Part shown: piece by piece, positions 8,356-17,659 of the stretch
Numbering within the stretch: the stretch's first letter is position 1
Layout of the letters: the number at the start of each line of letters is the position of its first letter
Assembly (NCBI GenBank): GCA_963783965.1
Contig: CAWAPQ010000012.1
Span: forward strand, 62,001-126,000
Direction of reading: 5' to 3'
DNA length: 64,000 bases
Source of the DNA: Bog-473 sp963783965
Lineage (GTDB): Bacteria > Actinomycetota > Acidimicrobiia > Acidimicrobiales > RAAP-2
Notes under the pieces: model-generated
The model's input: the letters and a program-made list of their open reading frames with translations, nothing else
Databases searched by the model: none
What the model was told of the DNA's origin: nothing
Translations under genes and position numbers: made by a program

Positions 8356-8380
8356 GGCTGGGAGGAGCAAGCGACCGAGG

Positions 8381-8935
8381 CTAGGCGCGAAGCTTGTTCT
8401 CGAACGCTGCCCTGTCGAAAAGTATGTTCGGATTCAGCGGTCTACCGTCGAGCCACGCAGCAGGAGTTCCCTGCGGATCCTGGTCTCGGTAGGTGGCTTC
8501 TTGCCATAACACCCACTTCTCGTATCGACCTTCTCGCACGCCGGCGGCAAAATCCGACCCGGTCAGGCCTGTGTCGGCGGCAAGTTGCAAGAGGATCTCC
8601 ACTGTGAATCCACCGGTTCCTTCGGGAGGCTGGGCTGCGAAGAGCGCGACTCGGAGTTCGTCAAACCGACCGACCTCCGCGGCGAGAGCGAGAGCGTTGT
8701 CGGCTCTCACTGACTCCGGCCCGAGGAAGCAGCGCATCCGATACTCCACGGCCAACGTGCCACTGTCCAGAGCGGCCGCGATCACGGACCCGTTGAGCTC
8801 TTCGAACTGTCGGCAGTAAGGGCACTGGGGATCTTCGAAGAGAACCATCTGGTGATGCGGATGCGCGCTGCCGACAAGAACGCCGCCCTCGAGGGTATGG
8901 CCTGAGGGTGTGGCTACCGGATCCGTCGAGTTCAT
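8381..8935 (-). CDS. DsbA-like thioredoxin-fold protein with CPYC active site
   Basis: 184 residues. FEDPQCPYCRQFEE carries the redox pair Cys38-Cys41, and GTPAAWLDGRPL near residue 165 supplies the cis-Pro loop typical of DsbA/DsbG-like domains. Proteins of this layout transfer disulfides or act as reductases. No N-terminal signal or membrane anchor is visible, unlike many actinobacterial relatives, so a cytoplasmic role is likelier. The ATG at 8935 has AGGAC upstream; the frame extends further upstream but without family similarity. It is convergent with the STAS gene. Confidence 0.82.
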   Translation of the reverse strand: MNSTDPVATPSGHTLEGGVLVGSAHPHHQMVLFEDPQCPYCRQFEELNGSVIAAALDSGTLAVEYRMRCFLGPESVRADNALALAAEVGRFDELRVALFAAQPPEGTGGFTVEILLQLAADTGLTGSDFAAGVREGRYEKWVLWQEATYRDQDPQGTPAAWLDGRPLNPNILFDRAAFENKLRA

Positions 8936-9059
8936 TTGACGTCCTAGGCTAACCGGCGGCCAGCCGACAAAGGCGATTCGCGTCGCCGGCGTGAGCACCT
9001 CGCGACGCTCGTCCGTGTCGTTGCCCTGCAATCAATGACGACCCTCCAGCGACCATCGG

Positions 9060-9719
9060 TCAACGAACGCCGTGTCTGAATGCAAGGCTGATGCGCGCTC
9101 CAGCCGACTTCACCTTTGGGACGCTGTGCTCGAAGCGGCGCTGCGTCTGACCCCCTGTGACGAGAAGGTCCCCCCGGCGGAGTTGGAACGCGAGTGACTT
9201 CCCCCCTCCCTTCGGACGGAGCAGGAACCTGCGCGGCGCACCCAGCGACACCAGGGCTACGACGGGATCGACGATGTCGGCGGGAATCCGGTCGCAGTGC
9301 CAGGCGACACTGTCGGCCCCATCGCGGTACAAGTTGATGCCGACTGAGTCGAGCCGGACGTCGTAACGCGCTGAAAGGGACGCGCGGGCGTCTTCGAGCC
9401 ACTGATAGGTGACGTCGCTGTGATCCTCGATCCTCTGCCACGAGGTCAGCCGGGGCTCGTCGACCTGGCGGTCGTACATCCAGCGGCGCCGCTGGCTCCA
9501 GGAAACGTCGTTGAGCAGCTCCTCAAAGGCACGGTCAGATCCCGACATCCAGCCTGGGCAGTGGTCCACCCAGGAGTCATTGTCGAGGTGGGTTCGTTCG
9601 AGGCAGCAGAAGGACGCGTCGACGACAGTGCTCTGGAGTGCCCAGAGGGAGGGCTGCCAGGCAACGGCCGGTGCGCTCGCGGAATTTCCCACGCGAACAG
9701 TTGTACCGGGAGGGACCAC
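9060..9719 (-). CDS. AlkB-like 2-oxoglutarate/Fe(II) dioxygenase
   Basis: 219 residues. The iron-binding facial triad is visible: His141 and Asp143 in SVAWHCDR and His198 in FEHSVPKV, with Arg209 and Arg215 in ARISLAFR for 2-oxoglutarate. NLYRDGADSVAWH is the canonical approach to the HxD motif. AlkB proteins demethylate alkylated bases in DNA or RNA, and the N-terminal nucleotide-recognition lid is present by length. The first ~35 residues (GTG start at 9719) have no good ribosome binding site and little similarity, so translation may begin later. The base substrate is not predictable. Confidence 0.87.
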   Translation of the reverse strand: MVPPGTTVRVGNSASAPAVAWQPSLWALQSTVVDASFCCLERTHLDNDSWVDHCPGWMSGSDRAFEELLNDVSWSQRRRWMYDRQVDEPRLTSWQRIEDHSDVTYQWLEDARASLSARYDVRLDSVGINLYRDGADSVAWHCDRIPADIVDPVVALVSLGAPRRFLLRPKGGGKSLAFQLRRGDLLVTGGQTQRRFEHSVPKVKSAGARISLAFRHGVR

Positions 9720-9872
9720 CGAGTCGAACGCTTCTCTGCTTGGGGCAGCCCACGATTGATGGGGCCGCCACTCCTACCGAGGTCGAAGCACCCGCTCAGT
9801 TCATCTTGTCCGGTGCAGCCACGAGGTGAACCGGTGCGACCGGCTGATCCCGGCGATCGCCTGTGCGAACAG

Positions 9873-11036
9873 CTACGGGATGACGCGGCGTTCCACGAGT
9901 CCGCCGATGGCCTCCCAATCGAATCCGAGCTCGAGAAGAATCTCCTCTGTGTGCTGACCAAGCTCAGGCGCTGCGGCGACCTCGGCGCTCAGACCCGCAC
10001 CGACGTCAGCGGGCGCAGCGATGGCAGTGCGGCCGCCCGCCATGGGTCGGAACACCCCGGCGTGTCGCATGATCGGATCAGCTGCGACCTCGTCGAAGCT
10101 CTGGACCGGGTCCCACCACACGTCGTGCGTGTCGAAGATGGCGGCCCATTCGTCGAGCGGCCGTTTGGCAAACTCCGTATCGAGAATGGCGATGAGGTCC
10201 CCTCGGTGGCTGATGAGGCCGCGGAAGTCGTTGAAGCGCTCGTCGGCCAGCAGATCCTCCCGGCCGACGGCTACTGCGACATTGGGCCAGTGGCGAGTTG
10301 CTTCGAGGCCGAGGAGGAAGAACCAGCGGCCGTCGCCTGCCCGGTAGCAGGCCAGCATCGGGTTGTAGAGGGCGCGGCGCAACCCAGCCTCGGGGGCTTC
10401 GCCGTTGGTGTGCGCGGCCAGATCCGAGCTGACGACATAGGCACCCGCGCGCACGAGCGACGTCTGTACGACTCGGCCGGTACCGGTGCGTTCACGGTCG
10501 AACAACGCAGTGGTGATCGCAGCGACGAGGGCCAGTCCAGTGGTGTGGTCGCCCATCGCGGGACGTTGGACAGGAGGCTCAGCAGTGCCGACCAGCGCGC
10601 CGGCAACGCCTGACCGCGACCAGAACGCGCCGATGTCATACCCGGCGCGGCCGGTGGCAGGCCCCTCGGCGCCGTACCCCGTGAGCAGGCCGTAGATCAG
10701 CCGACGGTTGCGTTCGAGCAGCGAGGTGGGATCCAGGCCGAGGCGTTGGAGACCGCCGGGCCTGACGTTGGTGACGAACACATCGGCGCGATCGACGAGA
10801 GTAAGCATGACGGTTTTGCCCTCGTCGGTCGCCAGATCGAGGGCGATGCTGCGCTTGGCCCTGTTGTCCTGAGAGAAGTAGGCGTTGGCGGTGTTGCCTC
10901 GTTGCGGATCTCCGGTGTGAGGTTCGACCTTGATGACCTCTGCGCCCCAATCGCCCAGCATTGCCGCGGCCGACGGCACGGCCAGTGCGACCCCCAATTC
11001 GAGCACCCGAATCCCTGCGAGCGGCTGGCTCACCAT
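9873..11036 (-). CDS. CaiB/BaiF-family CoA-transferase
   Basis: 387 residues. The start MVSQPLAGIRVLELG, then GDWGAEVIKVEP and NRAKRSIALDL, are standard for class III CoA-transferases. MGDHTTG places the expected catalytic Asp at residue 163, where an acyl-enzyme anhydride forms before CoA passes to the acceptor acid. Family members move CoA between carboxylic acids such as carnitine, oxalate, bile acids or aromatic acids; the substrate here is unknown. It stands alone between the AlkB-like gene and a small zinc-ribbon gene, both on the same strand. Confidence 0.9.
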   Translation of the reverse strand: MVSQPLAGIRVLELGVALAVPSAAAMLGDWGAEVIKVEPHTGDPQRGNTANAYFSQDNRAKRSIALDLATDEGKTVMLTLVDRADVFVTNVRPGGLQRLGLDPTSLLERNRRLIYGLLTGYGAEGPATGRAGYDIGAFWSRSGVAGALVGTAEPPVQRPAMGDHTTGLALVAAITTALFDRERTGTGRVVQTSLVRAGAYVVSSDLAAHTNGEAPEAGLRRALYNPMLACYRAGDGRWFFLLGLEATRHWPNVAVAVGREDLLADERFNDFRGLISHRGDLIAILDTEFAKRPLDEWAAIFDTHDVWWDPVQSFDEVAADPIMRHAGVFRPMAGGRTAIAAPADVGAGLSAEVAAAPELGQHTEEILLELGFDWEAIGGLVERRVIP

Positions 11037-11311
11037 GACGTTTGCAAGCCCATCCCGGACGCGCTCAGATTCGATCCGCCCGACCGAGGGCGTCTCCCGA
11101 TTGGGTGTCCGACGAGCGAGAGGGGCGTGACTCCACTCCGGCGCACCCTACATCGCTCTTCGCGTCCGGAGAGCGCCGCCCGCGCGGGGTCGGAAGGCGA
11201 CAACTCGGTCGCGGGTCGCGGATCCGAATTGCGTCCGCCGGCATCAGGTTGCCAAACGATGGGTGTCGGGTCCGGCCGAATCAGCCTGGCTCGCCATGGG
11301 CGGGGATCCCT

Positions 11312-11500
11312 TCAGTCGGGCCACCACTCCAGTGGAGGGACGAGCTCGCCCCTGACCTTCATCCAGAGCTCAGTCCGATGGTCCTTGCACGTCCAGACTG
11401 GGCCTACCCTGCCCTCGGCATCGATCCCCGTGGCGTTGTTGACCCGGGTCAGCTTCTTGCTGCACCCATCCTTCGAACAGGTGCCGTTCTGATCGGTCAT
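11312..11500 (-). CDS. Small zinc-ribbon-like protein, unknown
   Basis: 62 residues. CSKDGC near the N-terminus and WTCKDH about 30 residues later could give a Cys/His zinc site. The composition (Lys, Asp, Trp at the C-terminus in PPLEWWPD) looks coding rather than random. GGAG lies 5 bases upstream of the ATG at 11500. No family is recognised. The 275 bp between its end and the CoA-transferase gene show no other gene. Confidence 0.5.
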   Translation of the reverse strand: MTDQNGTCSKDGCSKKLTRVNNATGIDAEGRVGPVWTCKDHRTELWMKVRGELVPPLEWWPD

Positions 11501-11696
11501 TCGACTCCGTTAGACATGTGATCTCTGGTCCCGCGGTTGTCGTCCCGGTGTTGCGAACGGGGTCACCGCTCCACGCGTCGGGCGATGAGGAAATGGGCTG
11601 GGTGCAGCACGGCTGTCACGTCCATCATTACCACTGGCGGTGTGCGCTTTCATTCTGATCATCGGCCCGCCCTCCCCTCGAAGACCGGGTGTCCTG

Positions 11697-11727
11697 CCTG
11701 ACACGAGTGTCAGGGATTGGCTATATT
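11697..11727 (+). promoter_or_regulatory. Promoter with overlapping operator upstream of the oligopeptide ABC operon
   Basis: CCTGACAC-GA-GTGTCAGG (11697-11714) is an inverted repeat with perfect 8-bp arms. Its left arm includes CTGACA (11698-11703), close to the -35 consensus, and TATATT (11722-11727) follows after 18 bp as a -10 box. The dyad therefore covers the -35 element, which suits a repressor. The transporter gene begins about 65 bp downstream. Confidence 0.55.
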
Positions 11728-11794
11728 CCCGCTATTGGGGTTGTCTATGCCGGCACCACGGGCGGTGGGCCGGACTGAATCCGGGGGAATGCGC

Positions 11795-13426
11795 ATGAAG
11801 CTCATCGGGCAGGGGTCGAGTGGTCTGAAACGAAGAGATGATCGGTCAGGACGGCGGCCGCACCGAATGCGACGGAGTGGTCGGGTCGTTCTCTTCCTGG
11901 GGACGGCGGGCGTTCTCGTCACGCCTTTGGCCCAGGCACTCTCGACCGGCGGACCTGCCGGGGCCGCGTCCTCCAACGTCGACCCCAACGGGGTGTTGAA
12001 GTACGGATTCGACCTCAACAACGAGTTCGACAACGACTTCGCGCCGGCGACCGAGGAGAACGACTGCTCGTACACGGTCACCTCGAACATCTACCAGTCG
12101 ATGGCCCAGCCGGGAAACACGGCCATCATGGGTGGCGTGGCCCAGAGCTGGGCCATCTCGAACAACAGCAGCACGATCACATTTCACATACGTCCCGGCC
12201 TCGAATTCTCCAACGGACAACCGGTGACGTCCGCTGACGTCGCTGCCAGCCTGAACCACACCAAGACCAGCCCGTTACGGTCGTCTCTGTTCGCCATCTC
12301 GAGCATCCAGACGCCTGATCCTTCGACGGTGGTCGTCAACCTGAGCAAGCCGACCGCCGGCGACTTCCTCTGGGCATCGACTTACATCGACGGCCAGATC
12401 TACCCGGCCGGCGCGATCTCCACCCAGTCCACCCAGCCGGTGGGCGCTGGACCCTACGTTCTCAAGAGCTACCGCCAGGGTTCGTCGATCGTGCTGGCGA
12501 AGAACCCCAAGTACTGGGACTCCAAGGCCTATCCGCTCGGCAGCGTGGACTTCACCCAGGTCACGCAGGGGCCCGAAGCAGCCACAGCCCTCACCTCCGG
12601 TGCCGTCGACATGATCGAGGTCGAGCCGCAGAATTACCCGCAGCTCAAGGGCGATCCGAACATCGGAATCTCCACGACGAAGTCCTACGATTTCATGGAG
12701 ATCGAGTTGCGCCAGAACACCGGACCGTTCGCCAACGAGAAGGTGCGATCGGCACTCGAGTACGCCGTCGACCGGGCCGCTTTGAACAAGGTGGTGTTCG
12801 ATGGACTCGGGCAGCCGGCATACCAACCCGTGCCGACGTGGTCGCCGGGCTATTCCAAGTCCCTTGGGTCCTCCGACGCGTACAGCCCATCGAAGGCCAA
12901 GGCCATGCTCAAGGCCGCCGGCTACCCCAAGGGCGTGAAGTTCACCCTCATCATCCCGTCCGGCGATGCGACCTATGCCCGGGCCGCTGCACTCCTCCAG
13001 TCGGAGCTGGCGAGCGCCGGCTTCACGGCCAACCTGCAACAGATCCCCGGTGCCGACTTCCTCACGGATGTGTACATCAAGAAGCAGGGTGACGCGGTCC
13101 TGAGTGAGCAGCTCAGCAACGGTCCCGACCTCTCCAACAGCTTTGAGGCCCTCTTCGAGTCCTCTGGGTTCGTGGCCAACGCCCTCGGCTCGGTGAACCC
13201 ACAGCTGTCACCGCTGATTCAACAGGCGAATGCGTCCCTCAGCGCCAGCCTGCAGGGCCCACTGATGCAGCAGATCGACAAGACGGTCATTCAGCAGGGC
13301 CTCTTGGTCCCGCTGGTCTTCATGCCGTCGATCGTGGCCTACAACAAGAATCGAGTGGGCGGGCACGTCGTTGCCCCGATCGGGCAGTGTCGCTCCGATC
13401 TGGCCGGTATCTACATCAAGAAGTAG
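11795..13426 (+). CDS. Extracellular solute-binding protein, family 5 (oligopeptide/nickel ABC importer)
   Basis: 543 residues. A basic N-terminus and the hydrophobic stretch VVLFLGTAGVLVTPLAQAL form a Sec signal; no lipobox Cys is seen, which is unusual for a Gram-positive binding protein. SQSWAISNNSSTITFHIRPG-like and FSNGQPVTSADVAASLN segments, plus PVGAGPYVLKSY and VRSALEYAVDRAAL, are the SBP family 5 signature regions. It captures peptides or similar ligands outside the membrane for the permeases encoded next. Two ATGs (11789, 11795) are possible; 11795 gives better spacing from GGGGGA. It is the first gene of a three-gene operon. Confidence 0.9.
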   Translation: MKLIGQGSSGLKRRDDRSGRRPHRMRRSGRVVLFLGTAGVLVTPLAQALSTGGPAGAASSNVDPNGVLKYGFDLNNEFDNDFAPATEENDCSYTVTSNIYQSMAQPGNTAIMGGVAQSWAISNNSSTITFHIRPGLEFSNGQPVTSADVAASLNHTKTSPLRSSLFAISSIQTPDPSTVVVNLSKPTAGDFLWASTYIDGQIYPAGAISTQSTQPVGAGPYVLKSYRQGSSIVLAKNPKYWDSKAYPLGSVDFTQVTQGPEAATALTSGAVDMIEVEPQNYPQLKGDPNIGISTTKSYDFMEIELRQNTGPFANEKVRSALEYAVDRAALNKVVFDGLGQPAYQPVPTWSPGYSKSLGSSDAYSPSKAKAMLKAAGYPKGVKFTLIIPSGDATYARAAALLQSELASAGFTANLQQIPGADFLTDVYIKKQGDAVLSEQLSNGPDLSNSFEALFESSGFVANALGSVNPQLSPLIQQANASLSASLQGPLMQQIDKTVIQQGLLVPLVFMPSIVAYNKNRVGGHVVAPIGQCRSDLAGIYIKK

Positions 13427-13512
13427 TCGTCGCCGGCATGGGTCGCATGAGGAGTCCGGGGATGGCGGGATTTGTCCCGCACCGTCGGCTTCCGCTGAGC
13501 TGACCAGCGGCA

Positions 13513-14481
13513 ATGGCATCCGGCAGTGGTTCGCTCCCGACGTTCGTCGCTCGTCGGCTGCTCATCACGATTCTGCTGTTGTTCCTGATCTCCCTTGGCG
13601 TCTACTCGTTGATCCTCATCATTCCCGGAAACCCGGCCATCGCCCTGGCCGGTGGCACCAAGGCCACACCGGCCGAGATCGCCAAGATCACTGCCCAGCT
13701 GCATTTGAACGAGGGCTTCTTCGCCCAGTACTGGAACTGGCTCAAAGCGGCCCTCGGCGGCAACCTCGGAAACTCGCTGTTCAACAACGAGACGGTGGAA
13801 TCAGGAATCGCGGCCCGATTCCCCGTCACACTGAGCGTGGCCGCCGGAGGCATGATCCTCGCCATCCTGATCGGTCTTCCCGCCGGGATCGTGTCCGGGC
13901 TGCACCAAGGCACCGCCCGTGACCGCGGGGTCACCGTGGGTTCCAGCGTCGCCGTGGCCATCCCCGACTTCTGGCTGGCCATGATCCTCATCATCGTCTT
14001 CGCCGTGAAGCTTGAATGGCTTCCCGCTCTCGGTTACACACCTTTTACGCAGTCACCGGCCGAATGGTTCCAGGACCTGCTTCTCCCGTGGCTCGCACTC
14101 GGTATCGGCGGGTCAGCCGTGATCGCACGCCAAGTGCGCGGTGCCCTCATCGACACTCTGGATCAGGACTACATGCGAACCGCCGTGGCAAAGGGCCTCA
14201 GTCCGCGCATGGTGGTGGGAAAGCACGCCCTCAAAAATGCCCTCAGTCCCGCGGTCACGGTGATCGGCATCCAGTTCGGCTATTTGCTCGGGGGCACGCT
14301 CATCATTGAGCAGATTTTCTCGCTGCCGGGGTTGGGCACCTACATCATCCAGGCGATCAACGACAAGGACATCCCCGAAATCCAGGGGGTCGTGCTGGTG
14401 GTGGCCACCGCGTTCGTGCTGATCAACCTCGTCGTGGACATCGTCTACGCCTACCTCAATCCCAAGATTCGCTTGTCGTGA
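13513..14481 (+). CDS. ABC transporter permease, DppB/OppB type
   Basis: 322 residues with six predicted helices. LLITILLLFLISLGVYSLI is the first, followed by a large external loop, then the EAA loop with DYMRTAVAKGLSPRMVVGKH, where the coupling helix contacts the ATPase. FSLPGLGTYIIQAINDKDIPEIQGVV is typical of DppB. It lies 86 bp after the binding-protein gene and 10 bp before the fused permease-ATPase gene, so the three form one operon. Confidence 0.93.
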   Translation: MASGSGSLPTFVARRLLITILLLFLISLGVYSLILIIPGNPAIALAGGTKATPAEIAKITAQLHLNEGFFAQYWNWLKAALGGNLGNSLFNNETVESGIAARFPVTLSVAAGGMILAILIGLPAGIVSGLHQGTARDRGVTVGSSVAVAIPDFWLAMILIIVFAVKLEWLPALGYTPFTQSPAEWFQDLLLPWLALGIGGSAVIARQVRGALIDTLDQDYMRTAVAKGLSPRMVVGKHALKNALSPAVTVIGIQFGYLLGGTLIIEQIFSLPGLGTYIIQAINDKDIPEIQGVVLVVATAFVLINLVVDIVYAYLNPKIRLS

Positions 14482-14491
14482 GCGAGCCCCG

Positions 14492-17400
14492 ATGACCTCC
14501 TGGAGCCCACCCGATACCGGCGACCCCTTCGTCGGTCTCAACGCCGTCCCCGAGACAGGGGACAGCCCCGAGGAGCTCCCGCAGCGCCGCCCTGGTTTTT
14601 GGGTCCGGTTCCTCCATCAGCACTGGGCCATCGCGGGGCTCATCTTCCTCCTGATCGTGATCGTCGCGGCGATTTTTGCTCCACTGGTCGCACCGCACCC
14701 GCCGAACGCGCAGGACATCAATGCCGTCAACTCGCCACCCTCGTTCGCGCACCTGCTCGGGACGGACGACCTCGGGCGCGACATCCTGAGTCGCCTGATC
14801 TGGGGCGCTCGGATCTCGCTGCGGGCGGCCTTCGAAATCGTGGGCTTGGCCGCGGTGGTCGCTATCCCCCTCGGACTCATCGCCGGTTTCTTCCGCGGCG
14901 CTGCGGACAGCGTGATCATGCGGACGATGGACGCGCTCTTCTCCTTCCCGCCGCTGATCCTGGCGCTCACGGTGGCCGCGCTGCTCGGTGCCGACGTCAA
15001 TGACGCGGCCATCGCCATCGCCATCGTGTTCGTCCCGAGCTTCGTCCGGCTGCTCCGCGGCGAAGTCATTGCTGTCCGCGAGGAGGCCTATATCGAGTCG
15101 GCCCGGAGTCTGGGTGCCACTTCCAACCGGCTCTTGGCGCGTCACGTGCTCCCCAACGTCGCCTCACCCATCATCATCCAGCTGGCGCTGTCTCTCGGAT
15201 TCGCGCTCCTGACCGAGGCAGGCCTGAGCTTCCTCGGCATCGGGGAGCAGCCGCCCACCCCCAGCTGGGGCGGCATGCTGCAGGAGGGCTTCCAGTTCAT
15301 CAACTCTGCTCCGTGGGCGGTCATCTTTCCCGGCATCGCCATCATGCTGACGGTGCTGGCGTTCAACCTGGTGGCCGATGGCCTGCGCGACTCGTTGGGC
15401 CGGGAGCGGCCGGCCGGGAGCGGCCTCGTCGGTAGCGAGGGATCCGTCCGTCGTGGCCGCCTGGCCCGACTGGGCCTGACCGGCAGGGGAGAGGCGGCGA
15501 CGCCGGCGGTCGTGCCCTCCACGGCGCTTCTCGAGGTCACCAGCCTGCGGATCGAATTCCTCACTCGGCAGGAATGGCTCCCGGTGATGGAGGACGCGAC
15601 CTTCTCGGTACAACGGGGGAAGACGCTCGGTCTGGTCGGTGAGAGTGGCTCGGGCAAGACGGTGTCAGCGCTCGCGGTCATGGGCCTGCTGCCGCCTGCG
15701 GTCTCGCGTGTGGCCGGATCCATCCTGTTCGAGCAGCAGGAGCTCACCAGTCTCAGCCAGGCGGGCCTGCGCAAGCTCCGCGGGAACGACATCGCCATGA
15801 TTTTCCAGGAACCCATGACGAGTTTGAACCCCGCGTACACCGTCGGGAATCAGATCGCCGAACAGGTCCGGACGCACCGAGGGATCAGCCGTGCCGACGC
15901 GTGGACCGTTGCCGTCGAGATGCTCGATCGCGTGGAGATACCGAGAGCGGCGACCAGGGCCCAGGACTACCCGCACGCGTTCTCGGGCGGAATGCGACAG
16001 CGGGTCATGATCGCCATGGCGCTGTCGTGCTCACCCAAGCTCTTGATCGCCGACGAGCCCACCACGGCGCTCGATGTGACGACACAGGCGCAGATCGTCG
16101 AGCTGCTCCACGCGCTGCAGCGTGAGGAGGACATGGCGATGATCTTCGTGACGCACGACCTGGGCGTGATCGCCGACGTCGCCGACGACGTCGTGGTGAT
16201 GTACGCCGGTCAGATCGTTGAGCACAGAACGGCGGCGGATCTCTTCGTCCGTCCGCAGCACCCCTATACCGAAGCCCTGCTCCATGCGATCCCACAGCTC
16301 ACGCCGAGGGGCGAGCCCTTGCACGCCATCCCGGGCATGGTGCCGCGTCCGGACCAGTTCCCGACCGGGTGCCGTTTCGCTCCCCGCTGCTCCTACGCAC
16401 AAGATGCCTGCGCCGAGGCGCCCGTGCCCCTGCGTGCATCGTCGGTGGCGGGCGAGGCCTCCGTCGGCACGGGGACCCACAGCCGTGCGAACGTCGCCCT
16501 GGCCCGCTGTGTCCGCCAGGACGACCTGACACTGTCCGGCCCATCGGCGCAAGCCGACGGCGCCCTGGCGCCAACGCTTCCCGGACAGACCCCACCGTCG
16601 GCTGAGCTCGAGACGCCGGTGCTCCAGGTGGCCGACCTGGTCAAGGATTTCCCACTCCGGAGTGGTGTGCTCCGTCGGATCAGCGGATCGGTCCGGGCGG
16701 TCGACCAGGTCAGCCTCAGCATCCAGCCCGGCGCGACGCTGGGTTTGGTGGGCGAGAGCGGGTCGGGCAAATCGACGCTGGCGCGGGTGGTCCTCCGGCT
16801 CATCGACCCGACCGCCGGGACGGTCGTGGTCAACGGGAAGGACATCACGTCCCTGCGGGGACCGTCCCTGCGCCGGCACCGGGATTCGATGCAGATGGTG
16901 TTCCAGGACCCCTACTCGTCGCTCGACCCGAAACAGAGCATCGCCGACATCGTCGGCGAGCCACTGGCCATCCACACGTCGATGTCCCGGGCCGAGCGGG
17001 AGCAGCGCGTGATGGAGCTCCTGTCCCAGGTCGGGCTCGGTTCCCACGTCCTCTCTCGCCAGCCGCACGAATTCTCGGGCGGGCAACGTCAGCGCATCGC
17101 CATTGCCCGCGCGCTTGCCCTTGAGCCACGGCTGCTTGTGTGTGACGAACCGGTCAGCGCGCTCGATGTGTCCACGCAGTCCCAGGTGATCAATTTGCTG
17201 ACGGAGCTGCAGCATGCGCTGGGGGTCGCCTACCTCTTCATCGCCCACGATCTGTCGGTCGTCCGGCATATCAGCAACCGCATCGCCGTGATGTACCTCG
17301 GCCAGATCGTCGAAGAGGGCGAGGCGGACGAGGTGTATGAGCGACCCACGCACCCCTATACGGCGGCCCTCCTCTCCTCCATTCCGGTCCCCGACCCGGC

Positions 17401-17647
17401 CCGACAGCACGAGCGGACGCGGCTCCTTCTGCGGGGTGACGTCGACGAGGCGATGGCCGACGGGCAGGGGTGCCGCTTCCGAGACCGCTGCCCCTTTGCG
17501 ATGGAGCTGTGCGGCGTCGTCGAGCCGGAGCCCTACCGCACACCGGCGGGCACCACCGTCCGTTGTCACCTGCATACGTCGGGGCCGGAGCTGGCGGGAA
17601 CCTCGGTCCTGTCGCTCGAGCAGTCCTCGAAACGGGCGGAGGTCTGA
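14492..17647 (+). CDS. Fused ABC importer subunit: DppC-type permease + DppD + DppF ATPases in one chain
   Basis: 1051 residues without an internal stop. Residues 1-305 are a DppC-type permease (LLGTDDLGRDILSRLIWGAR; EAA loop at about 198-212). Residues 345-640 are a DppD-like ATPase with P-loop 383-390 (GESGSGKT), signature SGGMRQR 498-504 and Walker B 517-523, followed by Cys627/633/640 of the C-terminal cluster. Residues 708-1035 are a DppF-like ATPase with P-loop 754-761, signature SGGQRQR 862-868, Walker B 881-887 and another Cys cluster. These are normally three proteins; the DppD-DppF fusion is known, while fusion to the permease as well is uncommon. All motifs are intact, so the complex should work with one DppB and this chain. 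Confidence 0.93.
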   Translation: MTSWSPPDTGDPFVGLNAVPETGDSPEELPQRRPGFWVRFLHQHWAIAGLIFLLIVIVAAIFAPLVAPHPPNAQDINAVNSPPSFAHLLGTDDLGRDILSRLIWGARISLRAAFEIVGLAAVVAIPLGLIAGFFRGAADSVIMRTMDALFSFPPLILALTVAALLGADVNDAAIAIAIVFVPSFVRLLRGEVIAVREEAYIESARSLGATSNRLLARHVLPNVASPIIIQLALSLGFALLTEAGLSFLGIGEQPPTPSWGGMLQEGFQFINSAPWAVIFPGIAIMLTVLAFNLVADGLRDSLGRERPAGSGLVGSEGSVRRGRLARLGLTGRGEAATPAVVPSTALLEVTSLRIEFLTRQEWLPVMEDATFSVQRGKTLGLVGESGSGKTVSALAVMGLLPPAVSRVAGSILFEQQELTSLSQAGLRKLRGNDIAMIFQEPMTSLNPAYTVGNQIAEQVRTHRGISRADAWTVAVEMLDRVEIPRAATRAQDYPHAFSGGMRQRVMIAMALSCSPKLLIADEPTTALDVTTQAQIVELLHALQREEDMAMIFVTHDLGVIADVADDVVVMYAGQIVEHRTAADLFVRPQHPYTEALLHAIPQLTPRGEPLHAIPGMVPRPDQFPTGCRFAPRCSYAQDACAEAPVPLRASSVAGEASVGTGTHSRANVALARCVRQDDLTLSGPSAQADGALAPTLPGQTPPSAELETPVLQVADLVKDFPLRSGVLRRISGSVRAVDQVSLSIQPGATLGLVGESGSGKSTLARVVLRLIDPTAGTVVVNGKDITSLRGPSLRRHRDSMQMVFQDPYSSLDPKQSIADIVGEPLAIHTSMSRAEREQRVMELLSQVGLGSHVLSRQPHEFSGGQRQRIAIARALALEPRLLVCDEPVSALDVSTQSQVINLLTELQHALGVAYLFIAHDLSVVRHISNRIAVMYLGQIVEEGEADEVYERPTHPYTAALLSSIPVPDPARQHERTRLLLRGDVDEAMADGQGCRFRDRCPFAMELCGVVEPEPYRTPAGTTVRCHLHTSGPELAGTSVLSLEQSSKRAEV

Positions 17648-17659
17648 GCGACCACCGAG

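Noticed and set aside
16031..17575. 514-codon minus-strand frame opposite the ABC ATPase domains
   Set aside because: Antisense to a strongly conserved gene, composition typical of a high-GC shadow, no ribosome binding site.
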